Source: Phylloscopus collybita (taxonomy: Eukaryota > Chordata > Aves > Passeriformes > Phylloscopidae). Taken from it: a stretch of DNA of 64,000 bases. The stretch covers positions 6,262,001 to 6,326,000 of the forward strand of contig JAJNNQ010000006.1 of assembly GCA_027886175.1 (NCBI GenBank), read 5' to 3'. The position numbers and the translations under genes are program-made. The notes beneath the pieces are model-generated. The model had not been told where the DNA came from. It was given only the letters and a program-made list of their open reading frames with translations, and ran no database searches. Shown here piece after piece: positions 24,634 through 37,950 of this stretch. Each line of letters starts with the position of its first letter. Within the stretch, counting starts at the first letter, position 1.

Positions 24634-26883
24634 ATGGTGTGGCCTAAAATAAATGAAGACATTGTGGATGGAGATGGAAAAAAGAGTTGCAAGGTTTCTG
24701 TGTCATGGAGGCTGAAGTTATGACCCAAGGGGTCAGATGTGCTGCTCTTTAAGTGGGACAAACACATCTAGTAGCGCTGGAGACATCCCAATAGAAAGTC
24801 TAGAGATAAATAACCTTGGGCTTGAGAAAAACAGAACAATCCATTGAAAATACCAGTTACAACAAAAGTCAGTTTGTCAGAAATTCTTTTGTAAACAGAC
24901 AACCAGCACTGTGGTTATATGAGCAACATATGATACTTGAAAAAGAGAAAATAAAGATCCCTGGGTGACATCTGTCTTCAAAATCCTCCACCTCTGAGTA
25001 GATTAAAAATGCAAGTGATAGGTTGGAAAAGGAACATTTCTTGCTACTACAAAATCCATAATTTTATCATGGTATTTGAACTTATTCTGACTGTAGAGAT
25101 TAGAATAAACTCTGTGACTCAAATAATATGTTTTAACTCTGTTCATTTTATATATATATATATTGAGAATAGCCAAACTATATGTATGGTTTACAGAAGT
25201 TCTGAAACACAGGGGTAAACATTCGAAGGAAAAAGGAAAAAGGAAATTCACAGGAAAAAGAAAATCTTGGAGAGATATTTCTTCTTTTTCATTTCGTATA
25301 TATTTATAATTGCAAAATAAGAGGCCCATTTAACTTCTGTACAGAGCCAGACACAGTAACACACATATGCATGAGGGATGGTATAATTGCATTGTGTTGA
25401 TTAAAATATTTCTTATAATAATGGCTGTTGTAGTCTTTTCAAAGGAGCAAGCCTGTTTTTGTCAGCTTTACCCTGATTTTTGTTGACTGGAAAGAAATAT
25501 GTAATGCCATTTCACATTCTAAAAAAAGTAACAACAGCTGAGCTGTGGCTCAGACACCACATTTTTCCAACCACTGAATACCCAAAAAAACACAGCAATG
25601 AAAATTATAGGAAAATGTCGGAGGATTCAGATATCAAAGAGAGCCCAACACCAAGTGCTATAAAATCAAGAGGTGGCTGCTCAGCTAAAGCAGGTATAAC
25701 AGGGTACCCTACACTGAAGAGTGAGAGGAATTATTTCATTAAGCCAAGAGCCAGGAATGGCTTCTTGGAGCAGTACATTCAGCAGACTAGAGGCAGCCAG
25801 TGCTGGTTCAGTCATGTTGGTTGCCCTGGAACAAAGAGGTTTTTCTTTTCTGGGAATGAGCACACTGTTCAGTTTGGCATATGTGGTGTCAGCTCCTGAC
25901 AGAAGTTCCTGGAAGAAATTGAGTAACCTGAGGAAGACAGATCCTATTCCCTTTTTGCAATAAGACAGGTCTTTATTTCAGTATTAATTATTTCTAAAAG
26001 TTGAGACTTCTGATGGCTTGTATCTCCTGTGAACATACATTATCTCATTTGCACATTCTAAAAAATTACAGATGTTACATTCAACTATTAAGTACAATAT
26101 GAAAAAAATGCTGCAATCATAAAATATTATCATGAACACTTGGAAAGTATCAGTAATTATTTTTTTCTAGAACTGTATTTTGACCAATTGAAAAAAATTA
26201 CTGTGAATTTTACAGGTTTTTTTCTTCTTATTCTTTCTATTTTTTTTAAGAGCTCATGAACATTATGAGATACTTCAGGGAATGAATTATGATTATGAAC
26301 TAATAATGAAACATCTGTGAGGTTGCCAGCATTGTCCTCTTCTTTCTATGTAATAAACACCAGAATACATCACTAAAATACCACAGTGCCATTCACCCTG
26401 TTGTGCCATTCTGTTTGAACATAAGAGTCACAAAAATATACAACAAAGGGGAAACATCCCCACTCTGAAAACTAAAACACAATAAACTGTCACACAACCC
26501 CCCTCCAAACCTCAGGAAATGCAGATTTAAAACACCCAGCAAAAATAATTATTCATATTATTTAGAATAATGACCTCCCTTGTGATTCAAAAAATGAGAG
26601 AAACTGCAAATACTCCTTCTGTCAATTGCAGTCTCTAGTGACATTCCTCAGAGAGGTGCTAGCAGAGTGTAGGACTGTAGAAAATTACTTTATTTCATTG
26701 ATATCCTGTGGAGCAGGGCAGAAAAAACGTCTTGATTCTTTGAGACAGTTTGTGCCACAGCAAAATCACAAACCTCTACATTCCCTCCTTTTCCACCTCA
26801 ATAATACCTTTCCCACTTATTCAATAATCCAGTATCTAATAACAATCAAAATATCCAATGAACTAGTATTTTTCTAGACACTC
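24634..26883. other. Unique non-coding DNA
   Basis: No gene could be recognised. The longest frame is 25480-25899 (139 codons, plus). Its translation is hydrophilic at first, with no motif or repeat I recognise. Antisense and alternate frames of 60-80 codons overlap it, so chance is the default reading. A short (TA)n run lies at 25149-25163. Confidence 0.5.
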
Positions 26884-27385
26884 TCCAGTAAGTCTGTAGC
26901 ACTGCATGGGGTTGCTGTGACCCAAGTGCAGGACCCAGCACCTGATCTTGTCCAAATGGCCCAACTTGTCTGTGCGGCCCATTCAGATCCCTTTGCAGAG
27001 CCTTCCTCCCTTCCAGCAGATCAGCACTTCAGCCCAACTTAGTGTTGTCAGTGAACTTCCTGAGGGTGCTTTCAATCCTCTCACACAGACATTGATAAAG
27101 GTATGAAACAGAAATGGCCCCAGTACGGAGGCCCAGGGTGCTGTGCTTGTGACTGGCTGCCAGCTGGATTCAGTTCCATTCATCACCACTCTTTGGGCCC
27201 AGCCATCAGTGAACAGTGCACCCATCCAAGCCATGAGCAGCCAATTACTCCAGGAGAATGCTGTGGGAAAGTGTCAAAGGCTTTATTAAAATGCAGATAG
27301 ACAACTTTCACAGACCCTCCCTCATCCACTAACTGGGCCATATGTACCTGCTATGAGATAATGTGAGTAGTCCTTTCAAGGTGTG
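26884..27385 (-). pseudogene. Decayed CR1 ORF2 reverse-transcriptase fragment
   Basis: This is an internal piece of a minus-strand CR1, with no 3' tail. On the minus strand, 27088-27130 encodes SVLGPFLFHTFIN, close to the conserved non-LTR reverse-transcriptase motif GSVLGPLLFNIFIND that precedes the catalytic aspartates. The catalytic FADD box corresponds to 27033-27059, where the readable frame has shifted; in the shifted frame it reads KFTDNTKLG, so both the frame and the last catalytic D are lost. Other CR1 blocks present in reverse complement are CCCTTTGCAGAGCCTTCCTCCC near 26990 and GTCAAAGGCTTTATTAAAATG near 27276. It is a dead fragment and cannot give an active enzyme. Confidence 0.85.
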
Positions 27386-30300
27386 TGTTCCTCTTTGCTA
27401 ACTAGGAAGGGAGTTAGAAACATATGACTGAATCTTAGTCTAGAATAATTCAAGATGTAGAGTTATACTTCTGCCCATATGTCTGAAGATGAAAGTGAGT
27501 TTACTCTTTTGCACTAAATAATTATATTTTATTAACACATAGAAGTAAATTTCTATTTATATTGGCTTTAGAGCACTAGGAAAAATCAATGGCATATGTG
27601 ACAGAAAAATAGATAATGTATGCTTTCTATAAATAACTCTATACATGTGTTGACAGTATTAGTAATTTGTTACAGCCAAAACTATCTGCTTCCTTTTCAG
27701 TACTAGTGAACTGGAAGTTTTTGATTCAGAACTAGTCCATGACCTGTGAGCAAACATATTAAAAAACTGCATATACCCGTATACACACCTATATATGTGC
27801 ACAGATGTGGTTTTCTTAATGAACCACAAGTTGGAAAGACTAATTCTTAGCCTGTTGTATACACAGAGTGCTGAAAGTAAATGCTTCCAGGTAGAAAAAG
27901 CTACTTCTGTATGATTATGCAGGGAATTTTCTAATGAATTATGGAAGGAAGACAATATGAAGTGCAAATATAACAAGGAAACTGTTCTTGCATATAGATC
28001 GTGTAGAAATACTGGATAATATTGCAAAGCTGTAATATTTTGACCTCTAGGAGCCCAGAGGATATGCTGGACGTATGGTGATTTCAGAGAATTGTATAAC
28101 TGGAATTGTGCAGTAAATTTCAAAGAGCAGCAGGCCTTGGCTTTTCTGATAGCTAACAAGATTAGTCAAAGTACCTATCAAGATACAGAATGTCTTTCAG
28201 TTACTTGAAAGACAGGGTTCACTGAGAAAAAAACACATCAAAGGAGGAAAGAAAAAATAAGTTTCTTAACTGGAATGTATTGATGCATAATAATCTGCAG
28301 TAGAAAAAATAAATCTGGTTTCAGTTTTAACATCAGCTCATAATGCAGTTTGGGGTCTAATGTTATTTTGACTTAATAAAGTAAAAAGTTGAAATGGATG
28401 TTCTTTGGAAATAAGGACACCAGTTGCAGGGGAATTGAACTCAAATGAGGTTTTGCATATCAAAATCTCTGAAGTGAGTATGAGTAGAAAATATACATTT
28501 AAGTATATACAGTGATAGTTAAGGACTATCACTGTAGAAAACAGCAAATGACTAGAAAGGCATGAATATGTCATTAATTTTAATTAAAAATAAACTTGCA
28601 AGAAATCAAGATTCTATTAGTAGATTTATATATATGTGTGTGTATGAAAATTTGACCTTACATAAATTAGAAACCAATTAAAATGTTTTGCTTATAGATC
28701 CAAAAATAATAATTAAAAAAAACCCCAAAAAACTCACTGTCCACTAAAATGAATATATAAAAATATTTCTTAAAAGTAAAAACCAGAAGAACCTTTTTGT
28801 CTTCATGGTACAGCCAAGTGTGACCAGACGTGCAGGTGATATTGATTTTTCGGAGAACCATCCCTTCCACATTCACAACAGAATTAAGTCTCATCCATTC
28901 CTCCATTCTCCTCAGCAGCCCTGGAAATTAGTTGTGGAAATACACATTTTCTTCTACAGTGTCTATATAATTACTGTAAAACGAATTGGTATCTATGGTT
29001 TTCTTGGAAGCAGTACTGAACCTCTCTAAGTTAGTGTTTCTAGGTATGCTGTTAAACTGGGACATCAGCACAATCAGATGATCTCTCCTTTAGAGTCACA
29101 ATGAGTGCATTAAGGATATCGTTTAGTTGCCTGTTACCTACAAATCTCAGCCTGAATATATTGATATGTGAAAAATAGTTACTTCTTAGTAGTTAGTGAT
29201 ATGTGAAAAATAGTTACTTCTTAGTAGTTAGTACCTTTTCCAGGTCATTTTGAACAGGGAATTCTATGATTTTGTTGAAATGAAGCAGAAAAACAGAAAT
29301 CCAAGTGGACACAGAGTTTTCTGTGTGTTTTTCTTAGGACAGATAATGTAAGGCAGATGAATGAAATCTGTCTGTGGGATGTGTCACATACAAGACATGA
29401 AGATTTGAGACATTCTACATATTCAAAGGTTAGTTACTAACATCATTAACCTTGGAGAAGTGTGACTAAAGAAACAAAAGTTACTAGAGGACTGCAGTGG
29501 ATTTAGGAATTTTTCTGTCAATTAGTGGTGGGCCTGGATGACTGTCCTTGATTGTTGAGTATAATATGACCTGGGCTTGAGGAGGAGATTTTTTTTTCTA
29601 TTCACTTGCCTTTTCTTATTATGCTTCTATCTGGAAAGGTTTTGTTAAAATTTAAGGAACACATTTTCTTTTTAGGATACTGAATGCTCAATTGGTAGGG
29701 AGCATTTTACTCTTACACATAGTAATCAGTAAATGTCAATAGGGGTATGAGAGACTGAATAAATGAAGCCTTCTTATGAGATGCAATATTACCTCCTAGT
29801 ACAGAAGCTCTGATGTTCACACTGGATTTTGTTTGAGTTTCACCTATGTGAAAGTGGAATTTTGAATTTTAATTCATTTAGCAGTGAAGTTTTAATTGAG
29901 ACTGAAATTTTGTCTTTTACACAAGGATATTTTTCAAATAATAAGGGACTTCTGTTGGCTTTAAACTGGATTTTTTGTATATGCATTAAAATGCTGATGA
30001 AAAATTATAAACCTCTTCCTAAAATGTTTGACTGCTATAGCTTTACCCTCAATAATTCAGAAAACATTTTTCCTTATAAATATTGAACAAAATACTTTAA
30101 AATAAATGAGTAAGAATGAAAATAGTGCCATCTGCTTGCTCAGCTTGAAACACATTACTGCTTAGCCTAGCCAGTAGTGTTCTTATTATTTTACAGTGCT
30201 TAATTTATTTTGTATTTGCAATAATTTTGAAGGAAAAGTTTCTATAGTATCCCCTAAATGAGTTAAAATTACTGAAGGCAAATGCAGAAAGAAAGATGGA

Positions 30301-33300
30301 AATAGATTCAGGATGGAGAATAGATTTACTGAAGCAGAAAATGCAGAACTCTGGCTACACCTTGTGCCAAATTTCAAATAGCTCCTTATTGGTACTTTTA
30401 TTTCACGTATATAGAATGTCTTATATTGGCATGGTTGTTAATTAAAGATTCTTATTTACAACCTGTTTCAGCTCTACACATGTGAAGGAACAACTAACAA
30501 AGCCACCATAACAATGATTTTGGTTTTTTTTCTTTTTTTTTTAATGCTAAACTTGTGCTTCAAGATAATGCATTGCTGAATTCCATCTATTAAGGTTGGA
30601 CATCTGCAGGCTGTAATCTCTAGTTACGATGGGCATTGTTCTTCAAGTTGTCATAGAGCCCTGACAATGACATGAAGACATTATTTTGGCTTATTTTGAA
30701 TAGGAGACCAGCTGCAGAATTCTTCTGTCATCCCACCTCACCATTATACTGCGACGGACGATCAAATCAAGAAAAAACGCTTCATTGTGGTAGCTAGAAA
30801 ATGGACATGCAACAAAAAGTGTACCCAGAAGTACTCGTAGTCTGGCTTTGACAAGGGTGAACAAGTAGATGAGCCACGTGGAGAGAGTTGCAGGCAGGGA
30901 GAGATGAAGCTGAAGTGAAACAAGAAAGTAATTTTATGCTAAGTAGCTTTCTAGCAATTTTCAATAGAGGTGCTTTATAGAGAGCGAGTATGAGAGTTTA
31001 TTAGAGGAATTGGTGGGTGGTCAAATATTTTTCAGTGTGAAAAGCTGTGAAAACTAAGCAACCATTTTACAGAAATCACACTCCTAAAAATAAGAGTGAT
31101 CTGGAGACTAAAATGAAGGCAATGTGCTTCTTAAATTACAGCTTATAAAGTAACAAAACCAGGCAAACAAAAACAAACAAAAAGCAACCTAAAATCCAAC
31201 CCTAAATGCCTTAATATTTCAGCATGTTCAAGGTAGGTTTACTACTAAAAGTCTAAAGAAATGGTCTAAGGAAGTTTTTATATTTGAGACTGATGGCTGC
31301 AAAAGAAGCTGAAGGGAATCTCCAGGGCATATGTCTATGAGAGGTAACCTGAGTGTGACCTTATAATTCCAGTTTTGTATAGACATGAGTTACAAGCGCC
31401 TCCACAGTGGCCAGTGCACTGAAGTGGATCTGATCGTGTGCTTTCCTCTAAGAATGCATTCTCTGGAAAAAAGGAACTCCTGAACTGAAATGTTCAGTTT
31501 TGTTATGACACAGTTTAGGACAATGATCTTCTAAGTGAGCAATTTTTACAGGCAGAAAGGATAAAACTAAAGGACACATGTGTTCTCTGTGCCCTTCTCT
31601 TCAGTTTTGTTCATATCAGCAGCTTTTAGATTGTCCTGGCTGCCATAAACTGTCATTTGTTTGACAGCTGTTCTGTGACATTAATTCCAATACTGTAATT
31701 CTGATCATGCCTGTGGAGCACATCAAGGACTCATTTTTTATTTGTGTTTCATTGCCATCTTACAAAAGATCACATTTGTTTAGAGGTTTTTGTTTTGTTT
31801 TGTTTTCAAGGATTCTTTAAACCAGTTGAAATATGCATTATAGTTGTTTGATTAGATATGCTTTTTGCAAATGGATAAATAGGGAAAGAAGCATACTTCT
31901 CATCACATATTGAGAGTCTGATAATGAAGGAAATTATTAAATTACCACTAGTTGTTTAAACTTTCAGTTGCCCAAAGAGAGATTCTTGCTCTCAGAAGCC
32001 AAAAAACTCTACAGGTCAGAAATACTTCTTGATATTTGGTGCTGCTTCTATGATACTCAGATAATTAAGAAGGATTTATGGTGGTTTACTACAAAAATTG
32101 AAAACTAGCTGAGTAATTTAACTCTCACATTGAGGAGTTAGATTTATTAAAACTCATTCCTGACTCTCAAATCAATTTGCTGGGAAAAGTTTGGGAACAA
32201 CAGAGAAGGTGGAAGTTTCAAAAGTGGGTTGAAGTCCTGAAGAGTTTCTGTCTTGAATGGCTAAACTCAAAGGCATTACTCCTTAATATTTGTTCATTTT
32301 CTTTTTTCCTAACTTCCATTGCTGCAATCTGTGAAACCTTATAGAAAGTGCTTCCACATTTGATTATAGATCCTCATCAACTGGATGGCTTTAACAGTTT
32401 TCCAGAGAGGATGGAAGATATTTTATGGGCTGAAATGGACACTTTTCTTTAATTTTTTAGCACTACATATTACCCATTGGAAAAATGTTATGATTATTTT
32501 TAAGAATTACTCCACTATTACTGACAAGTCAGAGTTGAAACATCTGTCAGAATACACCCCAGTTTTTTTCCCATATGAATGAAGGATTGTTAAAGTTGTT
32601 TTGAAAATCAGACAACTGCATTCGTTCTGTATATTCATTTCTATATACATACCGAAACAACAATTTCTTAACTTTATATTAATTTTTGTTGAAATTTTAT
32701 TTTGTAGAAATATAGTTTCTACTTTTGCATTATCATGACCATTTTCCAACCGAATTCAGAAGAAAATTTTTCCATGTAATCCATTAACTTGTCCTATTTC
32801 AGTGTTTTTACCAATGTAATTGATAGACGTTTCAGGATGAGGCCATGCCATGTTTCAGGATTTTGATGTCACATCATTTCACCTGAGAGTTGGGTCTTAA
32901 AAAAGGTTATGTCCTTAATATATTTTAGTCTGTTTTAACTAATACTGGTTTAAAAAAAACTTTGTTAACCTACTGAGATAAAAAGAACAAGACTTATTGC
33001 AATGTTTGTAAGTACTTAAGTTTTGTGACTTTAAAGGCGCATACTACTCTTCTGATAAGAGCTGCATTTAAGTGAAGATTATTCCATTGGTTTTCTGCCC
33101 TCCAGGAACAAGAAGCTTGAATTTTACTATAACACAACATACATTAACTTTCTGCTCAACAATCAAATAGTGAACATTTGTGTTTGCAAGCACAGCTATA
33201 TTTTCAAACTTTTCCTATAGCTTTCCTGTAAAATGTCATAAACTCCGACCTATAAAAATTATTACTTTTCTTCATAGTCTTCCAATGGGTTTTTTCCAGA

Positions 33301-33730
33301 TTATTTTATTTTCCTATATTACTTGTAAAGTGAAAGAAAAAAGTCTTAAAAATATGCTTAGAAAATATGTCAAAAATTAATCCCACTTTGTATGCACATG
33401 AAAAAATGCAAGGATTTTCTCTTAGGGATAATGCATAAAATTTGCATACATACTTACATTTATGCTCAAATATATCTCATTAGGATAATTTTTTTTTCAG
33501 AAAATCAAAGCTTTAAATTCAATTTATGTCCAACTGTGACTGAAAACAACTGCAGAGGAGAAACTGTGAAGAAGGGTTTGGTCTTTCTAATAGCAGTTGG
33601 TCTTTAATAACTTACTAGGATACATATGCTAGCAATGGTACATCTGGAGAGCAGTGCTTTCCTTGCTCTTTAATACAACTCACATCTCACTTAGTAGTTG
33701 CACCCATATTAAGAGCAATTGTTCATAGTC
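27386..33730. other. Unique A+T-rich non-coding DNA
   Basis: More than 6 kb without a recognisable transposon. The longest frame of the window lies here (27659-28159, minus, 166 codons). Its translation has no domain, compositional bias or hydrophobic pattern typical of a family I know, and it is treated as chance. A perfect 35-bp tandem duplication is listed separately. A short CpG cluster occurs at 30750-30779. Confidence 0.5.
29163..29232. repeat. Perfect 35-bp tandem duplication
   Basis: The unit at 29163-29197, starting GATATGTGAAAAATAGTTAC and ending TTAGTAGTTAGT, is repeated without a single difference at 29198-29232. Identity over 35 bp in neutral DNA implies a recent duplication or a local assembly artefact. 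Confidence 0.95.
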
Positions 33731-33831
33731 ACAGGGCCCTGAACATCCTGAGCTAAGTCTGCTTTCAGTAGAGGGCAGGACAAAATGCTCTCCAGGGGTC
33801 ATTTCCTATACAAATTTTTTTTGATTCTGTA
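33731..33831 (+). mobile_element. Probable old CR1 3' end, plus strand
   Basis: The block order AGGGCCCTGAACATCCTGAGCTAAG, then GAGGGCAGGACAAAATG, TCTCCAGGGGTCATTTCC and finally TTTGATTCTGTA resembles the last 100 bp of an ancient CR1 (GGCCCTGAGCAACCTGATCTA ... GGACTAGATGATCTTT ... CTTCC ... GATTCTGTG). Divergence is high, so this is a moderate call made from block order, not close identity. Confidence 0.5.
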
Positions 33832-34659
33832 CTGTTCTTTAGTGAAGTTTAAGGAAGAGAAATACAGCAATACAGTACATTTCTGTGCTACAAGACATTT
33901 TTAAACAGGTAGGAGAGTCTTCATTAAGGACAGAGTCCACAGATGACAAAGAACCCCTTTCTTCAGGTACAGCCATTTCTGCAAAAGAAAACCTGCACTA
34001 AGACCCTATCTATATAGGAAATGTAGATGTTTGTCTTTAAGATACTCAAGGGTGGAACTAACCACTTTACTGCATTTATTTTAATAATCTATTTTAATTC
34101 TGTCAAAGAAGACACAAGCTTTTTTATTATTGTCCAAACTGAACTGAAACCCTTCTTCACCTTTTTTCCCCACTTTCAGTAGTCAGTTATAGTGAATGAA
34201 AATTGGCTTCTGAAGCTTTAAAAGCCTGCAGTTTGTAATTAATTCAAATAATATAAATCCATTTAATTTGTGTAAAAGCTATGTCATGATCCAGTAAAAT
34301 ACATAAAGCTAGAGGCAATAAGAACCAGAAATCCAAATTCAGGGAAAACTAAGATAACAAAGCTTGCAAACTAAAGTAAATAAATAAATAGTAAAAGAAT
34401 GGTTTGACATTAAGAATCTCTAGGAGCATTGTGTTCTTAAGCAAGCACAGGGCAGTACTCATGGCAAGTATCTCTCAGCCTTTCTCCCTGCTGTGCCTGA
34501 CCTGCACTGAGGAAATGGGACCTCTCCTGTGTAAGTCCCCATACCTTACTGGAAGATATAACCTAAGTGAACTGGTAGCATTAGGTATCTAGGTCAAGTG
34601 CTGGTGTAAGAAGAGTCAAGCTAGACTGAATTATCCATCAAGTGTTCCCAACCAACACA
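33832..34659. other. Unique non-coding DNA
   Basis: No gene or named repeat except a short (AAAT)n run near 34378-34391. Confidence 0.5.
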
Positions 34660-35377
34660 GGTGTACAGACCGGGGAGTGAGAGGCTGGGAGCAGTGCTGT
34701 GAAAGTGACCTGGACGTCCTGGTCAGTGGCAAGTGGAACACGAGCCAGCAGTGCCCTGGCAGCCAGGAGGACCAACCCTGTCCTTGAGGGCATCAGGCAC
34801 AGCATCACCAGCCAGGTGAGGGAAGGGATTGTCTCCTCTGCTCTGAGCTGGGGCAGCCTCACCTTGAGTGCTGTGTGCAGTTTTGGGCACCACAATGTAA
34901 GAGAGACATTAAACTGTTAGAGAGTGTCCAAAGGAGAGCAAAGGAGATGGTGAAGGGCCTTGAGGGGAAGCCATATGAGGAGCAGATGAGGTCACCTGGT
35001 CTGTTCAGCCTGGAGAAGAGACCTAAGGGACACCTCATCGAGGTTAGAACTTTCCTGTGAGGGGAAGAGGAGGGGCAGACACTGTTCTCTGTGGTATAAA
35101 GTGACAGGTAACCCAAGAAAATGGCCTGAAGCTATGTCAGGGGAGGTTTAGGTAGGACATCAGGAAAAGGTTTTTCACTCAGGGGGTAACTGAGCACTGG
35201 AAGAGGGTCGCCAGGGAAGTGGACACAGCACCAAGCTTGACAGAGTTCAAGAAATGTTTGGACAATACTCTCTCACATATGGTGCAATTCTTGGGATATC
35301 CTGTGCAGGGCCAGGAACTGATCTTGATTATCCCTGTAGATCTCTTCCAACTCAGCACATTCTGTAATTCTGCAATT
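34660..35377 (+). mobile_element. CR1 LINE fragment with 3' tail, plus strand
   Basis: A 5'-truncated CR1 of about 720 bp covering the end of ORF2 and the 3' UTR. Blocks in order are GTGACCTGGACGTCCTGGTC, GAGCCAGCAGTGCCCTGGCAGCC, GGCATCAGGCACAGCATCACCAGCC, GTGCTGTGTGCAGTTTTGGGCACC, GAGAGTGTCCAAAGGAGAGCAAAG, CTGTTCAGCCTGGAGAAGAG, GGGGAGGTTTAGGTAGGACATCAGG, CACAGCACCAAGCTTGACAGAG and CAGGGCCAGGAACTGATC. It ends with tail repeats ATTCTGTAATTCTGCAAT. It is the same subfamily type as the split copy at 23.5-24.6 kb. Frames within it are interrupted by stops; it is inactive. Confidence 0.95.
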
Positions 35378-37649
35378 TTTATTTATTCTTTTAATAGTCT
35401 AGCTGTTAGATACCTTGTATTATCTCTGTTTCTCCTCATATAGCTGTGCTATCTTTCCACCTTTCCAGACTGATCCCAGGACTGCTTCTGTATTTGCACT
35501 GAAACTTATTTTGCAAGTACTTTTTGGAGCAGTGCTTGGAAGCCAGGTTTCTTCTAGCTAATGCCCTAACCACTAGAAAGTATAAACTCAGCCTATTCCT
35601 CTAATTATTTTCCATTGTTCTCTCTTCAAATAAGAACTTCCAGGAACAAGTTTATATAACTGTTTCTGGTTATGGAAACTCTCTGTCACTAGCTATTTCC
35701 CTTATTACATTCTGTAGAAGCAAATGGTAATGGTTTATACATATTTGCATATAGAAAAGGCACTGTGCCCATTTCAGTCCTATTAGGTCATGAAATTCTA
35801 GTCATGCAGTTTATAGTCAGGCTGTTGGAGAATTATTTCCTTCAATAAATGTAAGAACATGATATGACTTTGTCCTATTACAGAAAACTCTATCTATTTC
35901 TATTTCTACTTCTTGTCTCTTATAGTTTATAAAATAGAAAATTAAAATTCAATTATGCTTGATATGTATAAAGATTTTAAAATGCGTCTGTCAGTCTGCA
36001 TTTAATCTCTGGCTGACGAGAAGATGTATATTGGTCTCAGGGAAAAGAAAGAAAAAGTCTTCAGAGGCTAGTGGCTTGCATAAATTTGTACAAGAAGCAT
36101 TGTGAGCTCTTGAGTATATATGCTTCTAGGCCCCTAATTTTAGTAAAAACAACAGCATTTGCTCCTGGTAGATTGATCCTTGCTGCTAACTAGAGAAAAT
36201 ATTCTGAGTACTCTCTGATAGACATTACAGAATATGAAGAATATTTCAAGCAGCTGTGATGTAGCATTGAGTTTTACCAAACTCTAGGCTAGTTGTGTTT
36301 GATGACACTGTAAGATCTTATTTCCTGGCTCCCCATGTTCTCTACTGGTTACATGATTTCTTACATACTGGTATTTTCCAGAATGGCTGTGTGCAGGCAG
36401 CTGGGAGGAATATCCATTACAGATGTAATTTCCTACAAAATGTCCTCACATAGCCTCTAATATAATTGTTGTCCACCCTTCTACACAGTAGTGTCATATA
36501 CAAAAGAAAGAATTTGTATAGACACTTGGTCATTTGTTTTAGGGCATTTCTTTAAATATTTTCTTATAAAATACATAGGCTAAAAAGTGTAGCATTTAAA
36601 ACTTAATCAATTAATACATTAATTTCAACTGACTGATCTGAGGTGCAGTCATCACAACATCAGCTCCATTTACTTTGGAGTTCTAGTAGCATTTTGATGG
36701 ATTTCTCAGTTCAGATGGCCATATTTTGTGGCCAGAGCTCTTAGACTCATTCGATAAAGATACATGTATTGCCAGTATATCTTTAGAGTACAGATAAATA
36801 ATAAAACACTTCTGTAAGTACATAACTCTGCAGCTTTGGACCCCACAGGAAATATTTTGGAAAGCAAACTATATGGAATGAACCAGAACAGTTTCTCCCC
36901 AGAGGTAACAAACTCTTTTCAGATTAAATTATATAGCTCACATACTGCACAGTTTAATCACAGATAATGTAAGTTTCTATATATAGTTAGATTATTTTAT
37001 GTCAGTTTTTTTCTTTTTGAGATTTCACAGCAAACTACAAATCAAAATATAAACGCAAAGTATTAATTATTACTTCTTGTTCCTGCAGTGTCAATTAATA
37101 TCAAGTCACTACTGAATAAAATCAGAGATTCTGAGAAAAGTCCTTCACATTAACAAGAGCTCAGCAGCCATTATTTGCTTCATATATTCCAGAGTTATTT
37201 TGATTAGTGCTTAGGAAGCAATGTGCTATTACTCTAAGCTTAATGCTGATGTAATTTTAAAGAGAAGATGAACGTCTGTCTGTTATCTGATACGAAGATA
37301 CTTGAAGGGTGTATTTTGTGCCCCTGATATTAATTAAAACAAATGCACTTTTTTATGAAATTAAGTTTTTGGCACTTTGCTTGTGAGAGAACATAACAAT
37401 AGAAAAAGGTGTGCCACATATGCTTTCCATAATTAATTGCAAGTTGAGACATAAAATAAGGATAGAGCAAATTTAAGAACCAGAACATGAGCTGATGAAG
37501 ACTAGGGACTAAAATTTGAAAATATCTGTGAACTTGTACAGTTAGTTAAGGAACAGCTTGAAAACCGTGAGGAAAAAATGCAAAAGGAAAAGACCCAGGA
37601 AGTGAACTTGTGCTGTATTAGAACTGTAAATAGTAAACTAAGGCTCCTT
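35378..37649. other. Unique A+T-rich non-coding DNA
   Basis: No gene is supported. At the end, 37518-37649 contains a plus-strand frame with a charged, helix-like translation discussed in the findings. It has an in-frame stop just upstream and merges into low-complexity sequence. Confidence 0.5.
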
Positions 37650-37710
37650 AAAAAAAACAAACAAACCAAACAAACAAACAAACAAGAAAACCAAACAAAA
37701 AACCAAAACC
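37650..37710. repeat. AAAC-rich simple repeat
   Basis: Imperfect (AAAC)n of about 60 bp with AACC variants. The minus-strand frame of 148 codons at 37502-37948 exists only because this repeat has no stop in that frame, so it is not a gene. Confidence 0.88.
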
Positions 37711-37950
37711 ATAATAATACAGAATTACCAGCACCTTTAAAGCTAAAAGAATGTCTTATATGTGTGTGATACCTTCCTGGCATGGGGGAGATGGGAAGAG
37801 AGGAAGGGTTAATAGCTCTATTTAGTTGTGCTGCTTTTAGACCTCTCATGAGTCTGTTGAAGACAGTCCCGCTTCCCTCTTGTAAACGTATTTCCTTCAC
37901 TGGGACTGGGTGATTCCCAAAGAGATTTCTTCCTGCTGAAAGAAACAAGT

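Noticed and set aside
24396..24767. 123-codon minus-strand frame
   Set aside because: It spans the end of LTR B and the CR1 tail in antisense, so it is a by-product of the repeats.
25480..25899. 139-codon plus-strand frame
   Set aside because: Overlapping frames on both strands, no family resemblance, and no promoter or splice evidence.
27659..28159. Longest open frame in the window, 166 codons, minus strand
   Set aside because: No recognisable domain or motif and no supporting context. A+T-rich DNA of this length is expected to contain frames of this size occasionally.
37502..37948. 148-codon minus-strand frame with a hydrophobic stretch rich in F, L, V and C
   Set aside because: The apparent membrane segment is the translation of the AAAC simple repeat read in reverse.
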